A stretch of DNA of 64,000 nt from Thermoplasmata archaeon (GTDB lineage: Archaea; Thermoplasmatota; Thermoplasmata; Thermoplasmatales; Thermoplasmataceae): contig JAJZZX010000003.1 of assembly GCA_021797355.1 (NCBI GenBank), positions 1-64,000 on the forward strand, in the 5' to 3' direction. The notes under the pieces were generated by a model that was given only the letters and a program-made list of their open reading frames with translations, made no database searches and was not told the DNA's origin. The position numbers and the translations under genes were made by a program. Shown piece after piece: positions 8,577-16,749 of the stretch (positions are counted from its first letter, which is position 1; each line of letters opens with the position of its first letter).

Positions 8577-9023
8577 ATGATGAACCATCCCATGGGTTTA
8601 TTTCTCGGTTTAGGGATCATTGGTCTCATTCTTGTATTTCTAGTGGCCTGGTTCGTTGCCGCCTTTCCGCTTTACATAGCAGGCAGAATGATCTCAGGCA
8701 GGAATGCAACATTTGGCGAGGCACTGGTCGCAGCCGCCATTGGTCCCTTGGTCACAATATTCTTCTTCATCGTAGTTTCAGCACTGCTTTTCCCATTCAT
8801 GCTGGGATTTGCATATATTATAGGATTCATTGTCGCTATTGGTGCATTGAGCTACATCTTCGGAGCATTGTTCAGGACCAGCACTCTCGGCGGGTTTGGA
8901 ATCGCATTGATCACTTTCATCTTCACAGTTATTATATTCGCCGTGGTTTCACTGTTTGCCATATTGCTGACTGGACAGCCAGTTGTTGGCGTACATAAAA
9001 TGCCAGTTGGAATATTCCCGTGA
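8577..9023 (+). CDS. Small multi-pass membrane protein
   Basis: A 148-residue, very hydrophobic protein with four likely membrane segments at about residues 10-33, 46-70, 74-95 and 104-130 and little outside them. No catalytic or binding motif is visible and I recognise no family. The start is the first of two adjacent ATGs, about 30 bases after a TATA-like CTTAAAC. It stands alone between the transposase remnant and a Lrp-type gene. Confidence 0.6.
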   Translation: MMNHPMGLFLGLGIIGLILVFLVAWFVAAFPLYIAGRMISGRNATFGEALVAAAIGPLVTIFFFIVVSALLFPFMLGFAYIIGFIVAIGALSYIFGALFRTSTLGGFGIALITFIFTVIIFAVVSLFAILLTGQPVVGVHKMPVGIFP

Positions 9024-9178
9024 TCGCGTAAAGAGATTACCTTGTTCGGATATGGCACTAGCCAACTTATGTCTTGTTCTTAGTGGGCTAGTCATGCCAT
9101 GGTTGTCTTATGCGTCATTTAAAAATACCATTATTAGATACCTGATAAATTCCGTCATAAAGGTTTCTGGAGGATATT

Positions 9179-9493
9179 ATGGAAGTTGAAGAGCTTACCG
9201 CAACGATGGGAAAATACTACGGCGCAAGGATAGTTACCGCAATAGTCGGAATCGAGACTGACGTCAACAAGGTTGAAACTGTAGCTTCCCAGATAGTGAG
9301 GTACCAGAACGTTGAGGACATATTTGTTGTAACCGGAGATTACGACATAATCCTCAAGGTCAGGTTTCCAGACTATGAGGAATTCCAGAATTTCCTCGTT
9401 CATGACCTTGGAAGGATAGACGGAATTAAGAGAACCAGGACGATGATGGTTCTGACAATAAAGAAGGAAATGGGCCAAAAAATTGGAGAGTGA
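9179..9493 (+). CDS. Lrp/AsnC-type ligand-binding (RAM) domain protein
   Basis: A 104-residue protein made only of the alpha-beta RAM domain of Lrp/AsnC regulators; VTAIVGIETDVNKVETVASQ and DIFVVTGDYDIILKV are typical. No DNA-binding helix-turn-helix precedes it. Such stand-alone RAM proteins bind amino acids and may assemble with full-length Lrp proteins to alter their DNA binding. Its TGA lies just before the start of the UPF0147 gene, so the two probably share an mRNA. Confidence 0.8.
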   Translation: MEVEELTATMGKYYGARIVTAIVGIETDVNKVETVASQIVRYQNVEDIFVVTGDYDIILKVRFPDYEEFQNFLVHDLGRIDGIKRTRTMMVLTIKKEMGQKIGE

Positions 9494-9498
9494 TTTGC

Positions 9499-9756
9499 AT
9501 GGATTCAAAACTTTATGAGGAGGTGCTGTATCTACTCGACGAGCTTTCGCAGGATACCACTGTTCCAAAGAATGTAAGAAAGACGGCACAGGATTCCAAG
9601 ACTCGGCTGCAGAATGAGAAGGAGAGCCTGGACATAAGGTGTGCCACAGCGGTATCTATGCTGGACGATATGGCTAACGATCCCAATGTCCCCTCGCATG
9701 GGAGGGCAGCTCTTTACACTGTGATCAGTAGGCTAGAGGCACTGGCTAAGTCCTGA
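9499..9756 (+). CDS. UPF0147 family protein
   Basis: An 85-residue, all-helical protein with an internal duplication: LLDELSQDTTVPKNVRKTAQ and MLDDMANDPNVPSHGRAAL repeat the same D-x3-VP-x-x-x-R pattern. This is the archaeal UPF0147 family, of unknown function. I place the start at ATG 9499, with GAGTGA five bases upstream; a GTG at 9490 is in frame. It follows the RAM-domain gene with almost no gap. Confidence 0.85.
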   Translation: MDSKLYEEVLYLLDELSQDTTVPKNVRKTAQDSKTRLQNEKESLDIRCATAVSMLDDMANDPNVPSHGRAALYTVISRLEALAKS

Positions 9757-9768
9757 TTCCGCCAAATT

Positions 9769-9781
9769 TCCGAATTTCGGA
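9769..9781. promoter_or_regulatory. 13-base palindrome upstream of the HTH gene
   Basis: TCCGAA-T-TTCGGA is a perfect 6+1+6 inverted repeat, 13 bases after the UPF0147 stop and about 115 bases before the regulator gene at 9898. It could be an operator for that regulator or a weak hairpin ending the upstream mRNA. The following 100 bases are AT-rich and contain several possible TATA boxes. Confidence 0.25.
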
Positions 9782-9897
9782 CACAAATCAAAATTTTCAA
9801 TCATTTCTTAGAGGTTAGCAATCAAAAAGTTCATATAGACCTTAATATAAAAAATAGTTAGATATATATAGCATTATAATATTTATCCTCGAACACA

Positions 9898-10254
9898 ATG
9901 GTTCTATCTGAGGTAAACGACAAACTAGCAAAGTATCTCATAATATCTGACATTCCCCGAAGCGTAGCGTATACCCTGGTGTACATACGGGACAAGGGTG
10001 AAGTTACTAGTGTTGAAATTGAAAGAGAGACCGGGTTGCGCCAGCCGGAAGTATCAATAGCCATGCAATGGCTAAGAAGAAAAGGATGGATCAACAAGAG
10101 GAACATGAAGAAGGAAGGAAAGGGGCGCCCCATACATGGCTACAGGCTGTCCAAGGATTTCAATGACATCCTTGACGAGATAATTGGGGAACTTACAACC
10201 AAGATCAGCGAAATAAACGAGAACATTGAGCAGCTAAAATCTTTCAGGGACTGA
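9898..10254 (+). CDS. Winged-helix transcriptional regulator
   Basis: A 118-residue regulator. A winged helix-turn-helix occupies about residues 18-85 (SVAYTLVYIRDKGEVTSVEI, then RQPEVSIAMQWLRRKGWI as recognition helix, then a basic wing KKEGKGRP). The C-terminal helix (about 88-116, EIIGELTTKISEINENIEQL) should form a coiled-coil dimer. It resembles the MarR/TrmB-like small archaeal regulators; target unknown. The upstream region 9757-9897 is AT-rich with a small palindrome. Convergent with rpiA. Confidence 0.7.
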   Translation: MVLSEVNDKLAKYLIISDIPRSVAYTLVYIRDKGEVTSVEIERETGLRQPEVSIAMQWLRRKGWINKRNMKKEGKGRPIHGYRLSKDFNDILDEIIGELTTKISEINENIEQLKSFRD

Positions 10255-10939
10255 CAGGGTTCCTGAATTTTTTAACCTCAACCACCCCAGCTCCTGAGAT
10301 AAGGGCGAGTGTGGTCAAACCAGTAAAGATTCCAACCTCTGCCACGCCTGGAATCATTTTGATCTTTGTTTCAAGGTCGGCTGGATTTCTTATGATACCG
10401 AAATCACAATCCATCACCAGATTTCCGTTGTCCGTGACAAACTCGCCATTTTTCCTGAAAATACAAATGCCTCCTAACTTTTCAACCTGTTTGCGTGTCA
10501 TATCCTTCAAATAGGGTATAACCTCAACGGGAACTCTGAATTCTCCAAGTCCCCTCTCCTTGAACTTTGTAGAGTCTGCAATTATGCATACTGTCTTGCT
10601 GTTGTAAGCTACAATTTTCTCCCTGAGCAGTGCTCCTCCGCCACCCTTTATCAGATTGCCTTCTGCGTCTATCTCATCTGCCCCATCTACGTCCAAATCT
10701 AACTGCCCTGAGAAGTCATTCTCGATGGCAATGCCCGCGTTCCTGGCAAGCGTCTCACTCTCAATTGAGGTAGCAACGGCCCTGAGCCTGACTCCCGCCT
10801 TGACAAGGTCACTAAGTCCATCAATAAAATATTTTACTGTGGAGCCTGTCCCAATACCAAGCATCATGCCATCCCTGACTAGCTTGAGCGCCTCAATGGC
10901 CGCCGCTTTCTTGTCACTTTCCTGCGTCACGAGTGGCAA
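10244..10939 (-). CDS. rpiA: Ribose-5-phosphate isomerase A
   Basis: A 231-residue RpiA, which interconverts ribose 5-phosphate and ribulose 5-phosphate; the latter feeds RibB. The motifs GIGTGSTVKYFI (phosphate loop), LDVDGADEID and IKGGGGALLREK (catalytic Lys/Glu region) are all present and the length is normal. The start is TTG at 10939 or GTG at 10930; no ATG fits. It overlaps the end of the convergent regulator gene by 11 bases. Confidence 0.92.
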   Translation of the reverse strand: MPLVTQESDKKAAAIEALKLVRDGMMLGIGTGSTVKYFIDGLSDLVKAGVRLRAVATSIESETLARNAGIAIENDFSGQLDLDVDGADEIDAEGNLIKGGGGALLREKIVAYNSKTVCIIADSTKFKERGLGEFRVPVEVIPYLKDMTRKQVEKLGGICIFRKNGEFVTDNGNLVMDCDFGIIRNPADLETKIKMIPGVAEVGIFTGLTTLALISGAGVVEVKKFRNPVSP

Positions 10940-11159
10940 ACTGATGAAAGTAGTTAATCCTTTCAGTCATTTCAACATTTAAAATTAAAAGATAATAATT
11001 TTTATGAGAAAATTATGTCACCATGCTTTCCGAAGAAATTTTTACGGGAATGGATACCGACAGATTAGTAGTGAACTAGCTTGGATATGCCCAATATCAT
11101 TTCAAGTCCTGCCGCATAACTATTTTAGAGATAAGACAATATATCAGCCGGGAGAATTA

Positions 11160-11654
11160 ATGGAAAAGAAATCGTGGAAGGAATCATATACTGAACTTCA
11201 AAGGCTTGTCCTGCCCCCGGACACAAACATTTTCAATGACCTTTATGGTGGGAGGCTTGTAGAATGGATAGATAATGTGGCTGCCATAGTGGCAGCTAAG
11301 CATTCCAGAAGGAGAACAGTTACAGGCAGCATTGACAGCCTGTTTTTCCTTTCGCCGATCCACATGGGTGACATAGTGCACCTAACTGGCAGGATCAATT
11401 ATGTGACTAGATCAACCATGGAAATTGAGGTCGATGTCTACTCTGAAGAGGGGCTCACAGGTGAGAAGAGCTTTACGACTACCTGTTTCCTTACATACGT
11501 TGCAATAAACCAGGACAGCAAGCCAACTGAGGTTCCTGGACTGGTTCTGGAAACAGATGACGACATACAGAGATTTAAGCAAGGTGAGGCCAGGAGTCTC
11601 GTAAGGCATCAGAATCTGCTGGAAGCAAAGAAGAAACTTGAGAATTTTAAATGA
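11160..11654 (+). CDS. Acyl-CoA thioesterase (hotdog fold)
   Basis: A 164-residue hotdog-fold thioesterase of the YciA/BFIT type. NIFNDLYGGRLVEWIDNVAA carries the conserved N/D-x-x-G-G-x-L-x-x-W motif at the start of the central helix, and GDIVHLTGRINYVTRSTMEI is the usual second strand region. It probably hydrolyses acyl-CoA. I start it at ATG 11160, preceded by GGGAG; the frame is open back to 11004 but that part does not look coding. Confidence 0.8.
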   Translation: MEKKSWKESYTELQRLVLPPDTNIFNDLYGGRLVEWIDNVAAIVAAKHSRRRTVTGSIDSLFFLSPIHMGDIVHLTGRINYVTRSTMEIEVDVYSEEGLTGEKSFTTTCFLTYVAINQDSKPTEVPGLVLETDDDIQRFKQGEARSLVRHQNLLEAKKKLENFK

Positions 11655-11797
11655 GTATTGACGGCAGTCACTTAAATGCTGGCTGGCTGCCATACATATT
11701 GAGGATTACCAAGATTATTTGCCATATTGTACAAGTGTTTATAATTCCGCCAGAGACCAGCATGAATTTTTATAGTTCAGATGCATCAAATTAATTA

Positions 11798-12088
11798 ATG
11801 GTATTTCATGCATTAAGTACCTTTATTGCACTTAGTGTCCAGACAGCAACAAGTGGTCAATTGACCACAATTGTTAATCGGCTATATGAAGTAGTGATTT
11901 CAGTCTCCGCAGTTATCATTGCAATACTGTGGATCCCCATTGCAATAAGTTTTTTCGGTTCAGACGAAAATCGGCGGTATGAAGCTAGAGGAAGGCTGAA
12001 AAATGCTCTCATTGGCACCTTTATCTACGTAATTGCGGTGAGCGGCGTTCTCTACGCTGTGGTGAATTTCATAGTTACCGGTTCCTGA
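11798..12088 (+). CDS. VirB2/TrbC- or CedA1-like small membrane protein
   Basis: A 96-residue protein with a hydrophobic N-terminus (1-20), then two membrane helices at about 30-53 and 70-93 joined by a short charged loop (GSDENRRYEARGRLKN). This two-helix hairpin with a basic loop is the architecture of VirB2/TrbC pilins and of the archaeal CedA1/TedC pilins. It is two bases upstream of the VirB6-like gene. The identification rests on topology and context, not on a sequence motif. Confidence 0.5.
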   Translation: MVFHALSTFIALSVQTATSGQLTTIVNRLYEVVISVSAVIIAILWIPIAISFFGSDENRRYEARGRLKNALIGTFIYVIAVSGVLYAVVNFIVTGS

Positions 12089-12089
12089 C

Positions 12090-13142
12090 ATGCTTGGCTA
12101 TTCAGAAGTCATTACCATCCTTTCATATCTTATAAGGGCTGTGACTGCCTTATATTCGCCGCTGCTTGGCCTGATATGGGAAGCCACGGTGAAGTATGGA
12201 CTGGAACCGGGATCAGCGTTTCCAAGCAGCTCCATCAATAGTTCAGGATTTCTCTCACTTTATTCATACATCTACAAAGGATCCATACCAATACTGGTGT
12301 CGGTATTGATCGCTGGTTCAGCACTCCTTCTCATATCGCCAGCCGGCAATCCCAGGAAGCAGAGAATCGGTGGAATATATATCCGCATGTTTGTGGCTAT
12401 CCTGATCTCCGTCTGCTCACTCCTCATTTTTACAGCACTATTTCAGTTACTGGGTTTTGCCTACGACCTTCTCTTTAACCATGCAGGCCCCTCAATATCA
12501 AGTTTCAGCCAAGTTACTGGGATTTCACCTGCTCTCAGTTCCTCCAATGGAACATCCATACTGCTTGTATTAATGAGATTCCTCCTGCTCTCTGCTTATT
12601 TTCTGGCAGTTGGATCGGTCTTTTCCATACTAATCTTCAGGCAGGCACTTCTCATAGTTTTCGTTCTGGTAATGCCGTTTCTTACAATTCTGTCAATTAT
12701 GGACATTGGGCAGAAATACGCAAGGATGGGGTGGGAACTTGCAATCGAGCTAACGCTATTTCAGTTTGCTGCTCTTTTATCCATAATGCTTGCTGTCATA
12801 TTTAGATCCAATGTTCCCCTGAATCTTGCCTTCTTATTTCTGCCATCAATACTTCCCGGATACCTGCTTTTTTCCGGACGGGGTCTTGCATCAGCCCCAG
12901 TTCTAGGTTTCCTTGGTGGAATGACACTTGGAAGTTCAGCCACTCGAATTGTCGGCATGGCCTCCGCGGTGGCAGATTCGACTTCTGGAGGAAATCCATT
13001 CCCATTTGTAGCCACAGGTGCCCTGCTTCCAGCAGCAGATTACAGGTCGATTCAGGGGATCAAGATCAGCAGGAGAGTCCCCTCATCAATAACTGAAGAT
13101 GCAGTTAAAGAGGAACTGAAGTACAGAAAGGATGATTACTAA
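12090..13142 (+). CDS. VirB6/TrbL- or CedA-like multi-pass membrane protein
   Basis: A 350-residue integral membrane protein with seven or eight likely helices between residues 5 and 285 and a hydrophilic C-terminal tail (about 300-350). The central stretch FRQALLIVFVLVMPFLTILS, an Arg-led helix broken by proline, resembles the core of TrbL/VirB6 and CedA proteins, which form the inner-membrane channel of type IV secretion systems. It lies between the pilin-like gene and the VirB4-like ATPase. Its TAA overlaps the ATG of a 33-codon frame. Confidence 0.55.
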   Translation: MLGYSEVITILSYLIRAVTALYSPLLGLIWEATVKYGLEPGSAFPSSSINSSGFLSLYSYIYKGSIPILVSVLIAGSALLLISPAGNPRKQRIGGIYIRMFVAILISVCSLLIFTALFQLLGFAYDLLFNHAGPSISSFSQVTGISPALSSSNGTSILLVLMRFLLLSAYFLAVGSVFSILIFRQALLIVFVLVMPFLTILSIMDIGQKYARMGWELAIELTLFQFAALLSIMLAVIFRSNVPLNLAFLFLPSILPGYLLFSGRGLASAPVLGFLGGMTLGSSATRIVGMASAVADSTSGGNPFPFVATGALLPAADYRSIQGIKISRRVPSSITEDAVKEELKYRKDDY

Positions 13143-13243
13143 TGTATGCAGAACTTACCCGGCATCACGGAATTCTTTCATGCTGCAGGAATAAAAATGA
13201 CAGTCATCCCATGCAAGTCCAAAACTGTGGCAGAATAGGGTGA
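13142..13243 (+). CDS. Possible 33-residue small protein
   Basis: A 33-codon frame fills exactly the space between the VirB6-like and VirB4-like genes. Its ATG overlaps the upstream TAA (TAATG) and its TGA ends one base before the next ATG, and that TGA is part of the AGGGTGA ribosome site of the ATPase gene. The product is hydrophilic with three Cys and three His (MYAELTRHHG, SCCRNK). It may simply be a translational bridge. Confidence 0.3.
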   Translation: MYAELTRHHGILSCCRNKNDSHPMQVQNCGRIG

Positions 13244-13244
13244 A

Positions 13245-15323
13245 ATGTTGATCAGGCTCCGTATTCCCGCAAATCTGCTGAACTATCGCCCCACCATATT
13301 GGGATTTGATCTCCAGAGAATAATTATGGCATTCTTAATTACGCTTCTATCCGTCTTGGCATTCCGGATCTCAGCGATTCCTGAGTTTCTCTCTATCTCA
13401 CTGCTGTCTGCAATAGTTCTGCTCCGCCACAAGGGAAACTACGTTTCAGACCTAATTTTACAGAAGATCAAATATGCGGTATCACGCAAGGAAATTTCGC
13501 ACCTTAAACTTGATCCTTCCATAAGAACAACTATCGCAAGCGGCATTACGGTATTTGAGCATGACAGTGAAAAGTTCTGCCTGATCAAGATAAGCGGCAG
13601 AGAGGTTTCAAGCCTGAGGGATCGTGATCAGGTCAGCCTTTACAGATCGCTGGAAAATATGATCAACACTTCGGGTCTCGCAGTTGATGTCTATCTATAT
13701 TCGCCTGGTGATTCCAAGGGGAGCGGTAGCAAACCGTTCCAGATCATGAGAGTAGTATCATCACCAGGGGGCAATACACAAAGTGCAAATAATCTGGCTG
13801 CAGAGGCCATAAGAATAATGGAAATGCTGAATACCATGGAGTTTCAGTGTGAACCTGGAAATTTAGAAATGTTCAGGGAATTTTCCTCAAATTTCATGGG
13901 TATCCGGCACCATAGGAAATCCATAGAAGCAGGCAATGAAAATCAACGGTCCAGGCCAGCGCGGAGGTATTTCAGATACGTTTCATCAGACAGGAGCTAT
14001 TCAGATCTTTGCCTAACGGATGCAACATACGATCTTGGGCCCTCCTTCATGGAATTAGCCCGCTCCATGAACATTGAATTTTCCATAAAAACCACGTTAC
14101 GAAATTTCAGTAGGGAAAATGGCTCGGCAATGCTGAAGCGAATGATTGCGGAGAGAAGGGCCGAATCTAGGTCAGCAGGTTCAAGCTTCAAGAATTCTAG
14201 AAATCGGCTCAAACTCCAGGTCGAGGATGGATCCAGAATGATCCAGCTCCTGGACGAAGAGGGAATTCTGCCAACAATGGTTAGCGTGACAGCTAGAATC
14301 TATTCCCAACATCCCGCAGAGCTGACAGATAAGATAGCCAGGTTTCAAAATGTGATGTCATATTTGGGCCTGGAATTTTCTTTTCCTGGCGGCTCAAACG
14401 CAATCCCGGTGAATCCAATTGAAGGGGTTACACATGCAGTTTCGCACAGGAATCAATACCTCATGAACACACGGGCTGCAGCAACAATCCTTCCAATCCT
14501 GACCGATTTATCCGTAAGTGCAAGAGGAATTGAAATCGGATACAATGATCTTAACGAGCAGCCAGTATATCTTGACCTCTACTCAGGGACATCACACAAT
14601 GCCCTGGTGCTTGGTGAAACAGGTTCAGGAAAATCTTTCTTTTCCAAAAGGATGCTGGATAAATGTTTCAGCACCTACATGGGATTCTCCGCCATTATTT
14701 TTGATCCTCTAATCGAATATGACTGCTCTGGCAAGGAGGAATCCTGCAGAATCATTACAATGAGGTCCTTGGTTTCCCAAATGGGAGAAAATTGGGATAG
14801 CGTCAATTGCACCCCCATTCTCAATACTGGACAAGGCAAAGATAGTATATACATAGTCAGGCCTGATCATTCTGGACTCGAGGAGGACAGCCAACTGCAG
14901 TTGGCCCTGCTGGACTTTATTCTGGAAATATTCAGGACCAGAGGAGGTTACAAGATGGCTGTACTTGATGAATTCCATCTCCTGATGAAAAACGGGGCAG
15001 TTCTTGAGAAGCTTGACTCCATGATGAGGCACTCCCGCCATTATCAGGCTTCCATAGTAGGGATATCACAGAACGTTACTGATTTCACTGGAACCTGGGG
15101 TCACTCGATAGTTTTCAACAGCGCCAATATTTTTGTCTTCCGGACACGTAGCATTTCCCGGCATGATCTTGTATCACTGAAGCTAGATGATTTCGATATA
15201 GACCGCCCGGAAACTTTACTCGGAGGAAAAGGTCATCCATTCTCAGAATGCATTTACACCGACGGAACGTTTGCCAGGAAAATACGAATCGTTGATAACG
15301 GATCTGGGAAAAATAATTTTTGA
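13245..15323 (+). CDS. VirB4/CedB-like T4SS ATPase with VirB3-like N-terminus
   Basis: A 692-residue ATPase of the VirB4/TraC-HerA superfamily. Residues 1-85 hold IPANLLNYRPTILGFDL and two membrane helices (26-60), as in PrgI/VirB3 proteins, so VirB3 appears fused to VirB4. The middle (90-420) matches the VirB4 N-domain only in size. Walker A is GETGSGKS at 457-464, Walker B AVLDE with D575-E576, and GISQN near 605 fits the Q motif. It would power DNA or pilin movement at the membrane. No relaxase or VirD4 gene is adjacent. Confidence 0.75.
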   Translation: MLIRLRIPANLLNYRPTILGFDLQRIIMAFLITLLSVLAFRISAIPEFLSISLLSAIVLLRHKGNYVSDLILQKIKYAVSRKEISHLKLDPSIRTTIASGITVFEHDSEKFCLIKISGREVSSLRDRDQVSLYRSLENMINTSGLAVDVYLYSPGDSKGSGSKPFQIMRVVSSPGGNTQSANNLAAEAIRIMEMLNTMEFQCEPGNLEMFREFSSNFMGIRHHRKSIEAGNENQRSRPARRYFRYVSSDRSYSDLCLTDATYDLGPSFMELARSMNIEFSIKTTLRNFSRENGSAMLKRMIAERRAESRSAGSSFKNSRNRLKLQVEDGSRMIQLLDEEGILPTMVSVTARIYSQHPAELTDKIARFQNVMSYLGLEFSFPGGSNAIPVNPIEGVTHAVSHRNQYLMNTRAAATILPILTDLSVSARGIEIGYNDLNEQPVYLDLYSGTSHNALVLGETGSGKSFFSKRMLDKCFSTYMGFSAIIFDPLIEYDCSGKEESCRIITMRSLVSQMGENWDSVNCTPILNTGQGKDSIYIVRPDHSGLEEDSQLQLALLDFILEIFRTRGGYKMAVLDEFHLLMKNGAVLEKLDSMMRHSRHYQASIVGISQNVTDFTGTWGHSIVFNSANIFVFRTRSISRHDLVSLKLDDFDIDRPETLLGGKGHPFSECIYTDGTFARKIRIVDNGSGKNNF

Positions 15324-15331
15324 AGTGCACT

Positions 15332-15574
15332 TTATTGGGGTGCAGAATCTTCTTGCTTTATCTTTGCCTGGACAAGAGCAAGTTCAAGAATGCCAAAGAT
15401 TACCATTGGTATCACGAATGAAGTGAGTCCAACATCAGCCCAGGTGTTGTATACAATTGACCACGCAACATAGAAACCAGCGCCTATGAAAAGAAGCCCG
15501 AATCCCATGAATTTGCCCCAGAAGTGTCTCTGCCATCCCTTGGGAAGTATTCTTGCTAATGAGTTCACTGCCAT
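15332..15574 (-). CDS. Small two-helix membrane protein
   Basis: An 80-residue protein with two membrane helices at about residues 20-42 and 49-69 and a polar C-terminal tail. No family recognised. It converges on the VirB4-like gene with an 8-base gap, so it is not part of that operon. The start is the ATG at 15574, the only one before the first helix. Confidence 0.5.
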   Translation of the reverse strand: MAVNSLARILPKGWQRHFWGKFMGFGLLFIGAGFYVAWSIVYNTWADVGLTSFVIPMVIFGILELALVQAKIKQEDSAPQ

Positions 15575-15795
15575 GTGTCCTGCTGGTGCCTATGGAAACC
15601 TAATATTTCATAGTATCGATTCCTCGCTTCTCTAGCAGGGATTAATACTGAAACAGCAGGGATGCTGGAACATTGCAGTATAACAGTTAACCCTGAAAAT
15701 CAGCCTTTAATATGGACCTGCAAAGCCTCGCGATTTCACCATCATGTATACTGAAGCGCTGGAATAGTTTAAAATCACGAAGGGAATAACGGCTG

Positions 15796-16749
15796 ATGAT
15801 TGCCCATCAGGAAAATGCCATTGAGGTACACAACCTGACAAAGACTTACGATGGCAGGCATAAGGCCGTTGATAATATTTCATTCCATGTATCGAAGGGT
15901 GAAATTTACGGTCTTCTTGGCAAGAATGGTGCTGGCAAGAGCACAACGATTAAAATGCTGACAACCTTAATCAGACCAACTTCTGGGGAAATATCAATTC
16001 TTGGGCTTGACCCCTCAAAACATTCCCTTCAGATCAGAAGGAGAATTGGAGTAGTCCAGCAGTCAGAATCCTTCGACTTCGCAACTGTTGAGAACAACCT
16101 GAAAATATATGCAATGCTTTGGGAAGTGCCGCGAGAAACAGCTGAAGCCAGGATAGAAGAAGTTCTCGAACTCTTCGAACTCGCCGACTTGAGAAAGGTA
16201 AGGGCATTTGAACTTTCAGGGGGACAGAAAAAGAAGCTGCAGGTTGCGAGGGAACTCATCCATGACATGGATATACTCTTTCTTGATGAGCCAACTGTGG
16301 GAATGGACCCAATAATGAGGAGGCGCATACTGGATAGCATAAGGAAAAGGGCAGACAGTGGCCTTACTGTCCTGTTCACCACTCATTTTCTTGATGAAGC
16401 TGACTACCTCTGCGATCGCATAGGTATCATGTCTGACGGCAAGATAAGAGCAGAGGGGACATCCTATGACCTGAAGGAGAAATATGGCGGAATGAGGACG
16501 CTTGATATCGTTCTGCGAGACCCGATAACTGAGGACCTGTATTCTAAACTAAAAGAAGCAATATTGGCCGGTTCCCTGGCGGAGGAATCACGAATGGAGA
16601 GGAAGCAGCTTAAGATCCTTGGTAAGAATATTACCAGGAACCTTGATCAGATACTTTCCCTGCTCAGGTCTATGGGAATAGCAATAGACGGAATCAACCT
16701 GAGGGATGCTACTCTGGATGACGTGTTCATAGAGGTTGTGAATGCGTAA
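15796..16749 (+). CDS. ABC-2 type transporter, ATP-binding protein
   Basis: A 317-residue DrrA-type ATPase. Walker A is GKNGAGKST (about 41-49), the Q-loop is near VVQQSE, the signature ELSGGQKKK, Walker B DILFLDEPTVGMD, and the switch His is in FTTHFLDEADYL. The last 80 residues (RTLDIVLRDP onward) are the usual C-terminal domain of antibiotic or lipid exporters. A TATA-like AGTTTAAAATC lies 27 bases before the ATG. The permease gene follows with no gap. Confidence 0.88.
   Translation: MIAHQENAIEVHNLTKTYDGRHKAVDNISFHVSKGEIYGLLGKNGAGKSTTIKMLTTLIRPTSGEISILGLDPSKHSLQIRRRIGVVQQSESFDFATVENNLKIYAMLWEVPRETAEARIEEVLELFELADLRKVRAFELSGGQKKKLQVARELIHDMDILFLDEPTVGMDPIMRRRILDSIRKRADSGLTVLFTTHFLDEADYLCDRIGIMSDGKIRAEGTSYDLKEKYGGMRTLDIVLRDPITEDLYSKLKEAILAGSLAEESRMERKQLKILGKNITRNLDQILSLLRSMGIAIDGINLRDATLDDVFIEVVNA

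Noticed and set aside
11004-11159. N-terminal extension of the thioesterase
   Set aside because: The 52 extra residues do not look like protein and a better ATG with GGGAG lies at 11160.
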